The notes under the pieces are model-generated. The model was not told the DNA's origin and did not search any database. It worked only from the letters and a program-made list of their open reading frames with translations. Below are positions 4,079-7,458 of a stretch of 7,458 nucleotides of DNA, in pieces. The DNA is taken from NCBI GenBank assembly GCA_013425425.1, contig JACCLJ010000100.1, positions 1-7,458 of the forward strand, given 5' to 3'. Position 1 is the stretch's first letter, and every line of letters starts with the position of its first letter. The position numbers and the translations under genes were made by a program. The stretch is from Microcaldota archaeon. GTDB taxonomy: Archaea; Micrarchaeota; Micrarchaeia; Anstonellales; Bilamarchaeaceae.

Positions 4079-4165
4079 TAGCCCCGGGCAGATTCGAACT
4101 GCCGTCAATGGATCCAAAGTCCACTATCCTTGACCGTTATCCAGGTTTTGCTAGACGACGGGGCT
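4079..4165 (-). tRNA. tRNA-Gln(UUG) with a D-loop intron
   Basis: Reverse strand. Acceptor AGCCCCG (4165-4159) pairs with CGGGGCT (4086-4080), and the discriminator is A (4079). The anticodon stem GTGGA/TCCAT has a closing G-U pair; the loop CTTTGGA gives anticodon UUG, glutamine. The variable loop TGAC is followed by T arm GGCAG/CTGCC with TTCGAAT. The D arm reads GTCTAG, then after removal of 14 nt CGGTCAAGGAT, pairing GTCT with GGAT through two G-U pairs. The spliced length is 73 nt. No CCA is encoded. A start with A, as here, is usual for archaeal tRNA-Gln. A TATA-like TTTTTAAATT lies about 30 bases upstream (plus 4191-4200). Confidence 0.93.
4137..4150 (-). other. 14-nt D-loop intron of tRNA-Gln (after G15)
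   Basis: D-stem bases GTCT (plus 4156-4153) pair with intron GGAT (plus 4142-4139) through two Watson-Crick and two G-U pairs. The bulges are AGC and AAC, each cut after the second base, and the 7-base AAAACCT closes the loop. Removing 4150-4137 gives a standard D loop. The intron's GGAT is identical to the tRNA's own D-stem 3' strand, which it displaces before splicing. The site is the same as in tRNA-Val. Confidence 0.75.
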
Positions 4166-4171
4166 GCTGCA

Positions 4172-4181
4172 GCATAAATAG
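4172..4181 (+). promoter_or_regulatory. TATA box of the four-gene operon
   Basis: GCATAAATAG is centred about 45 bases before the ATG at 4222. A start near 4202 would keep the GAGGAG ribosome site (4209-4214). It interleaves with the oppositely directed tRNA-Gln promoter. Confidence 0.5.
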
Positions 4182-4190
4182 TATTGCACA

Positions 4191-4200
4191 AATTTAAAAA
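4191..4200 (-). promoter_or_regulatory. TATA box of tRNA-Gln
   Basis: TTTTTAAATT on the reverse strand is centred about 30 bases upstream of the mature tRNA 5' end at 4165. Confidence 0.6.
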
Positions 4201-4221
4201 CCTCAGTTGAGGAGCGGTCTT

Positions 4222-4893
4222 ATGGCTGCGACGAAAGAAAATGCGGAGAAAAGCGAAGAGCCTGAAGGCGGGCTGAACAAAAAGACGATAAAAAAGGTTT
4301 TCTTCGGAGGCGAAATGCTGCTCGTGGGCATCGCATTCTTCATCCTCCTCATCATGTTTTTCGTAGCATGGGATTTCATAGACAAGACCGAGAAGCTTGT
4401 GAAACGGGTTGCGGGCGATGCGTGCGAAACGCTGACCGCAGTTGAAATACTGCTGGAAAGCACGGAAGCCGAATTGTCGCTGGCGGCCGGAACGGTTGAA
4501 GGCATCGGCCAATCCATGACGTCGCTTTCGGACGGCCTCGGCGATGCGTCCGACGCGCTTGGCGGGCTGGACGACTCGCTTGGCGTTCTGGAAAGCTACG
4601 GCGTGCATCTCGGCGGGGAGCTTGGAAATGCAGCCGCCAGCCTGGGAGACGCCTCGGATTCGCTTGAGAACACCACCGCCGGCCTTGCGGTGCATACGGA
4701 AAAGATTTCCGAGCTGCAAAGCGATGTCGGAGAGATAAGGGCGAACGTTTCATCGCAGAAGCAGACCGTATGCGACGAGTCGAACATCATCGGGATTTTC
4801 GATTCGATGCGCCTTACCGTAATAATACTCTTCCTGCTTGCCGCGGCCCTGATAGGGATACTCTTCTTCAATTCCGCAGCAGGAATAATATGA
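4222..4893 (+). CDS. Two-TM membrane protein with a repetitive coiled outer segment, 223 aa
   Basis: No named family. Residues 1-25 are polar and charged. Residues 30-50 form a first membrane helix (MLLVGIAFFILLIMFFVAW) and 197-216 a second (LTVIILFLLAAALIGILFF). The roughly 145-residue stretch between is low in aromatics and shows loose heptad-like repeats of S/G/D/L, for example SLSDGLGDASDALGGLDDSL (101-120), with SLGDASDSL returning at 140-148. It should form a long helical hairpin or coiled coil outside, or inside, the membrane. A pair of cysteines (68, 184) sits near the two ends of the loop. ATG 4222 is preferred over the upstream in-frame TTG 4207 because GAGGAG (4209-4214) stands 7 bases before it. 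First gene of an apparent operon; the next start is 9 bases after its stop. Confidence 0.8.
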   Translation: MAATKENAEKSEEPEGGLNKKTIKKVFFGGEMLLVGIAFFILLIMFFVAWDFIDKTEKLVKRVAGDACETLTAVEILLESTEAELSLAAGTVEGIGQSMTSLSDGLGDASDALGGLDDSLGVLESYGVHLGGELGNAAASLGDASDSLENTTAGLAVHTEKISELQSDVGEIRANVSSQKQTVCDESNIIGIFDSMRLTVIILFLLAAALIGILFFNSAAGII

Positions 4894-4902
4894 GGTAATG
4901 CC

Positions 4903-5199
4903 ATGTACATGAGAATACACGAAACGCGGGAAGGGCGGATAATCGCGGCGTGCGACAAGGAGTTGATAGGAAAGGTTCTCGAGGAAAAAAACATCTGCCT
5001 TGACCTTGACAAATACCGCAGTTTTTATGTGGGCAAGCCAGTAAGCGCCGCAGAGCTGAAAACCGGGCTGGGAAACTTTTTTTCCGCGAATTTGGTGGGA
5101 AAAAACGCAGTATCCGTGGCTCTTCGGAGTGGTTTTGCACAAAAAACCGACGTAATTTATATAAATGCGACGCCTTATATACAGATTTACAAAATTTAA
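4903..5199 (+). CDS. DUF424 family protein, 98 aa
   Basis: Small archaeal DUF424 protein of unknown biochemical role, full length for the family. The start MYMRIHETREGRIIAACDKE (1-20) matches the family's opening beta hairpin ending in CD followed by LIGK. Residues 62-66 (ANLVG) match the strongly conserved 'ANLVG' helix start, and AVSVALRSG follows. The last strand, DVIYINATPYIQIYKI (83-98), matches the family end. The recognition is from family sequence memory, not a search. The ATG at 4903 has GAGGT (4892-4896) 6 bases upstream. The gene is translationally close to its neighbours (9 and 14 bases), which suggests co-expression with the membrane and ACT proteins. A role in translation has been suspected for this family from gene neighbourhoods; nothing here proves it. 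Confidence 0.85.
   Translation: MYMRIHETREGRIIAACDKELIGKVLEEKNICLDLDKYRSFYVGKPVSAAELKTGLGNFFSANLVGKNAVSVALRSGFAQKTDVIYINATPYIQIYKI
5174..5181 (+). promoter_or_regulatory. Possible internal promoter ahead of the ACT pair
   Basis: CTTATATA lies inside the 3' end of the DUF424 gene, about 37 bases before the ATG at 5214. A start near 5204 would retain part of the GAGGGGTGGG ribosome region. It may let the ACT genes be expressed separately, but could be chance. Confidence 0.3.
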
Positions 5200-5213
5200 C
5201 GAGGGGTGGGGCC

Positions 5214-5621
5214 ATGAAGCAGATAACTGTAATAGCCGATGATAAGGTAGGGCTTCTTGCGGATATATCCTATATCCTGGGCAAATCAAAGGTAAACATC
5301 GAATCCGTAAATGCCGATATAGTCGGGAAAAAGGCAATCATCTGTCTTGTTCTCTCCGATGTTGAGCATGGAAAAAACGCTCTTGAAGCATCCGGATACA
5401 AAGTCGGCGACTTAAACAGCATAACTATCAAAGTGAAGGACAATCCAGGCGAACTCAGCAAAATAACCTCGTTGCTTTCTTCCGAGGCCATAAACATATA
5501 CAATGTTCATATGCTATCCAGGGATGGAAAGAGCACTGTTCTCTCGCTGGTGGTTGATAAACCGAAGAGGGCAGCGGCCTTATTGAAAGAATGTATTCTT
5601 AATGCCGAAGAGATATACTGA
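5214..5621 (+). CDS. Double ACT-domain protein, copy 1, 135 aa
   Basis: Stand-alone protein made of two ACT domains, small ligand-binding folds that usually sense amino acids. Domain 1 is about residues 3-65, with DDKVGLLADISYILGKSKVNI (9-29) as the ACT loop-helix-strand signature. Domain 2 is about residues 70-133, with KDNPGELSKITSLL (75-88) then INIYNVHML. No catalytic, DNA-binding or kinase domain is attached, so it likely regulates a partner or binds a ligand; which one is unknown. The ATG at 5214 has GAGGGGTGGG (5201-5210) just upstream. It lies 14 bases after the DUF424 stop and 10 bases before a paralogue that shares about 100 of 135 residues by my hand count. Confidence 0.9.
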   Translation: MKQITVIADDKVGLLADISYILGKSKVNIESVNADIVGKKAIICLVLSDVEHGKNALEASGYKVGDLNSITIKVKDNPGELSKITSLLSSEAINIYNVHMLSRDGKSTVLSLVVDKPKRAAALLKECILNAEEIY

Positions 5622-5631
5622 TGGTGATCTT

Positions 5632-6039
5632 ATGAAACCGATAACCATAATCGCAGACGATAAGGTGGGCCTTCTTGCGGACATTTCTTACATTCTCGGA
5701 AAGGCAAAGATAAACATAGAAGCGATAAACGTTGACGTCGTCGGTGGAAAGGCAATAATAGGCGTCGTGCTTTCGGAAGACGAACGCGGAAAAAACGTGC
5801 TGGAGGCGTCCGGCTACAAGGTCGGTGAAATAAACAGCATAGTCCTCAAGGTAAAAGACCAGCCCGGAGAGCTCAACAGGATAACAACCACGCTTTCAAA
5901 AGAGGGGATAAACATACAGAACGTCCACATGCTGTCCCGGGACGGCAAGAACACCGTGATTTCGATGGTGGTGGACAAGCCGAAGAGGGCGGCGCTGCTG
6001 CTCAAGGAGCATATAATCAACAAGGAAGAGACTTACTGA
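5632..6039 (+). CDS. Double ACT-domain protein, copy 2, 135 aa
   Basis: Same architecture and exact length as the preceding gene. Domain 1 carries DDKVGLLADISYILGKAKINI (9-29) and domain 2 KDQPGELNRITTTLSKEGINI (75-95). The C-termini (IY and TY) and the KPKRAA motif near residue 115 are shared. Differences cluster in the domain-1 strand around residues 34-49 and in the second-domain ligand region (81-95), so the copies may differ in ligand or pair as a heteromer. That is inference. ATG 5632 is chosen over the upstream TTG at 5602, because GGTGA (5623-5627) precedes it and the paralogue starts at the same residue. The stop region overlaps the convergent RqcH-like gene by seven bases. Confidence 0.9.
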   Translation: MKPITIIADDKVGLLADISYILGKAKINIEAINVDVVGGKAIIGVVLSEDERGKNVLEASGYKVGEINSIVLKVKDQPGELNRITTTLSKEGINIQNVHMLSRDGKNTVISMVVDKPKRAALLLKEHIINKEETY

Positions 6040-7049
6040 ATCTCGATTTCTATTTTTTTCTCCTTTTTATCGTATTTTGCATTGTATCCTGAAAGTTTTT
6101 CTTCCATTTCCCCGGGCTTGCAGTTGGAAGCGGTTTTTATTATTTTTTCGATTTCCTCGTAATTCGCGTATATGAAATCCCCCCGTTCCTTCAGTTCCTT
6201 TTCCTCATTTCTGAGCTGCCCCAGGTATTCCTCCTGTTTTGCAAGCCTCGCCTCAAGCCTTTCCATCTCCCCCGCTTCTTCCGCGGGCATCGGATTCGCA
6301 AAATAATACTCATCCGCAGCTTCGCTCAGGGTTTTGAAGTCGCGCGCCTCGAGTTTCGAGTATTTCGAGAATTTTATAAGGCCGAATGCGGCGGCTTTTC
6401 CGTCTTCGTAGAATGCATGCGGCGAGAACTCCCCCATCATCTTCCCGAGCTCGCTTTCGAGTTTTCCTGTTTGTTTCTCAGAAAGCGATTTGCCCGGGGT
6501 TTTTTCATTTATGCCAGCCCGTGCAAGAAGCTCTTCCGCGTATTCCTTGCCGATGGGAAGCCTGAGCAGCGAGACGATGATATATTTGTCCGATATGACG
6601 TCCTTCAGCTTCGTGGCAGGCGGTTTAGGCGTCCCGTACTCCCTGCCGGGCTTTATCTCCCTGCCCGCCCACTGCTCATGCCGCAATGCGGCAATCGTTT
6701 TGCCCTCCTTCACAAGCACCAGGTTCCCTTTCGCGAACATCTCGAAATAGAGTTTGCATTCGCCGAAATCGAGCATCAGGATGCGGTCGTTGTTTACCTG
6801 TCCGGCGCCTTCGAGCCTCATGCCCTTGATTTCCTTCCTCGCCTTCTCGACGAATCCATCCGCATCTTCGCTCTCTTCGATGTATTTCGTGACGTGCATC
6901 CTTGCCGGAGGCTGGCAGACCATGTCAGCATCTCCGATATGGAAACGGTATGCATTCTCCAGCTTCGATATTTTGGAGAGCCTTTTGCCCACTAGCGCTT
7001 GAAGCTCTTTCACAAGCCAGCCGTACTCGACGGCACACATCTGACGCAT
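6033..7049 (-). CDS. RqcH/NEMF-like protein lacking the NFACT-R and C-terminal domains, 338 aa
   Basis: Belongs to the NFACT family (archaeal/bacterial RqcH, yeast Rqc2/Tae2, human NEMF), which binds stalled large ribosomal subunits and tRNA in ribosome quality control. Residues 8-150 are NFACT-N: VKELQALVGKRLSKI (13-27), PPARMHVTKY (47-56), NNDRILMLDF (86-95), FEMFAKGNLVLV (102-113). D88-R89 match the functional D-R pair, and E8 stands where Rqc2 has an important Asp (aligned by eye). Residues 160-185 look like the helix-hairpin-helix segment, and 258-306 the first coiled-coil arm. The protein ends after KKIEIEI, where relatives continue through the second coil and NFACT-R. Relatives are usually around 600 residues or more. 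No remnant follows, since the ACT gene overlaps the end. ATG 7049 sits 27 bases from a TATA box and is probably leaderless. Confidence 0.82.
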   Translation of the reverse strand: MRQMCAVEYGWLVKELQALVGKRLSKISKLENAYRFHIGDADMVCQPPARMHVTKYIEESEDADGFVEKARKEIKGMRLEGAGQVNNDRILMLDFGECKLYFEMFAKGNLVLVKEGKTIAALRHEQWAGREIKPGREYGTPKPPATKLKDVISDKYIIVSLLRLPIGKEYAEELLARAGINEKTPGKSLSEKQTGKLESELGKMMGEFSPHAFYEDGKAAAFGLIKFSKYSKLEARDFKTLSEAADEYYFANPMPAEEAGEMERLEARLAKQEEYLGQLRNEEKELKERGDFIYANYEEIEKIIKTASNCKPGEMEEKLSGYNAKYDKKEKKIEIEIQ

Positions 7050-7070
7050 GGATTAGCTTGGAGGTGAAAT

Positions 7071-7080
7071 GTTTTAATAA
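7071..7080. promoter_or_regulatory. Shared bidirectional TATA box
   Basis: GTTTTAATAA reads as a TATA-like element on both strands (TTTAATAA and TTATTAAA). Its centre is about 26-27 bases from the ATG of the RqcH-like gene (7049, reverse) and about 25-26 from the ATG of the RPA-like gene (7101, forward). Both transcripts would be leaderless. Confidence 0.6.
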
Positions 7081-7100
7081 TACATGGCAGATTATCATCC

Positions 7101-7458
7101 ATGAATCCTGAAGAAGCGCTGCGTTCCGTCATGAGCGAAGGCGAAATCGAGGATGCGGTGCAGGAGAGGATAGAAAAATTCCACGGGTTCCTCACGCGCG
7201 AAGTCGCGCTGAAGCTGATAGCCAAGGAGAAGGGCCTGCTCAAGGAAGAGGAGAAAATCGTAAAGCTGGCCGGGCTTACTCCCGAGATGAAGAAGGCGAC
7301 GATCATCGTAAGCGTCGAAAGAATCTATCCGGTTGCGAAATACAAGGCCGACAAAAAATCCCGGCGGGTGCTTGTGAAGGACGAAAGTGCGGAAAGAACG
7401 CTCGTGCTCTGGAATGAGGATGTTGATATCACAGCGAAGATGAGGACCGGCGACGTCA
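7101..7458 (+). CDS. RPA-like single-stranded DNA-binding protein (N-terminal 119 residues, cut by window edge)
   Basis: Archaeal replication protein A-type ssDNA-binding protein; it would protect single-stranded DNA in replication, repair and recombination. The opening helices (about 1-60) contain VQERIEKFHGFLTREVALKLIAKEKG, a stretch typical of archaeal RPA N-termini ahead of the first OB fold. The OB fold starts near residue 66 (ATIIVSVERIYPV) and includes DESAERTLVLWNEDVD (94-109) and RTGDV at 115-119, matching the usual D-x-x-G/A..vlWn...GD pattern. The frame is open to the window edge, so total length and any zinc finger cannot be judged. ATG 7101 lies one leaderless distance from the shared TATA box; no ribosome site directly precedes it. 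Confidence 0.83.
   Translation, partial: MNPEEALRSVMSEGEIEDAVQERIEKFHGFLTREVALKLIAKEKGLLKEEEKIVKLAGLTPEMKKATIIVSVERIYPVAKYKADKKSRRVLVKDESAERTLVLWNEDVDITAKMRTGDV

Noticed and set aside
4105..4719. 204-codon reverse frame over tRNA-Gln and the coiled membrane protein
   Set aside because: It overlaps the tRNA and opposes a gene with two clear membrane helices and a good ribosome site.
7060..7077. Strong GGAGGTGA site followed by ATG TTT TAA on the plus strand
   Set aside because: A two-codon reading frame upstream of, or overlapping, the TATA box would not be in the RPA-like transcript; probably chance.
1..7458. CRISPR array, insertion sequence or integrase
   Set aside because: No regularly spaced repeats, transposase motifs or paired terminal repeats were seen; the repeats found are tied to tRNA genes.

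Overview
The window is archaeal. The evidence is an archaeal-type tyrosyl-tRNA synthetase, a THEP1-type NTPase, a DUF424 protein, an RPA-like OB-fold protein, TATA boxes 25-31 bases ahead of starts (several genes look leaderless, others carry GGTGAT or GAGG ribosome sites), and three tRNA genes with bulge-helix-bulge (BHB) introns. The lineage cannot be fixed from the sequence. The compact genes, many small orphans, unusual tRNA introns and an RqcH-like gene reduced to its N-terminal half would suit a small-genome (DPANN-like) archaeon, but that is an inference.

Layout. 1-601 (-) is the N-terminal part of TyrRS, cut by the window edge. 730-932 (+) holds a tRNA-derived hairpin repeat followed by tRNA-Thr(UGU) with a nested pair of introns. 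1022-1762 (+) is a THEP1-like NTPase with a long lysine-rich tail. 1913-2770 (+) and 2772-3080 (-) are two convergent genes I do not recognise. 3113-3270 is a hairpin-rich spacer lying behind tRNA-Val(CAC) (3271-3435, -), which has one D-loop and one anticodon-loop intron. 3543-4055 (+) is a secreted or anchored membrane protein. 4079-4165 (-) is tRNA-Gln(UUG) with a D-loop intron at the same position as in tRNA-Val. 4222-6039 (+) is a four-gene operon: a two-TM coiled protein, DUF424, and two tandem double-ACT proteins. 6033-7049 (-) is an RqcH/NEMF-like protein without its C-terminal half. 7101-7458 (+) is the start of an RPA-like ssDNA-binding protein, cut by the window edge.

Several genes serve translation (TyrRS, three tRNAs, the RqcH-like protein, possibly DUF424), but they lie in separate transcription units. 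The most unusual content is in and around the tRNA genes. There are five introns in three genes. One 45-nt intron sits exactly inside the 3' splice bulge of a 14-nt intron, so splicing must be ordered. Two D-loop introns occupy the same site in different tRNAs. Direct repeats and hairpins with related arms lie beside or inside the tRNA genes.
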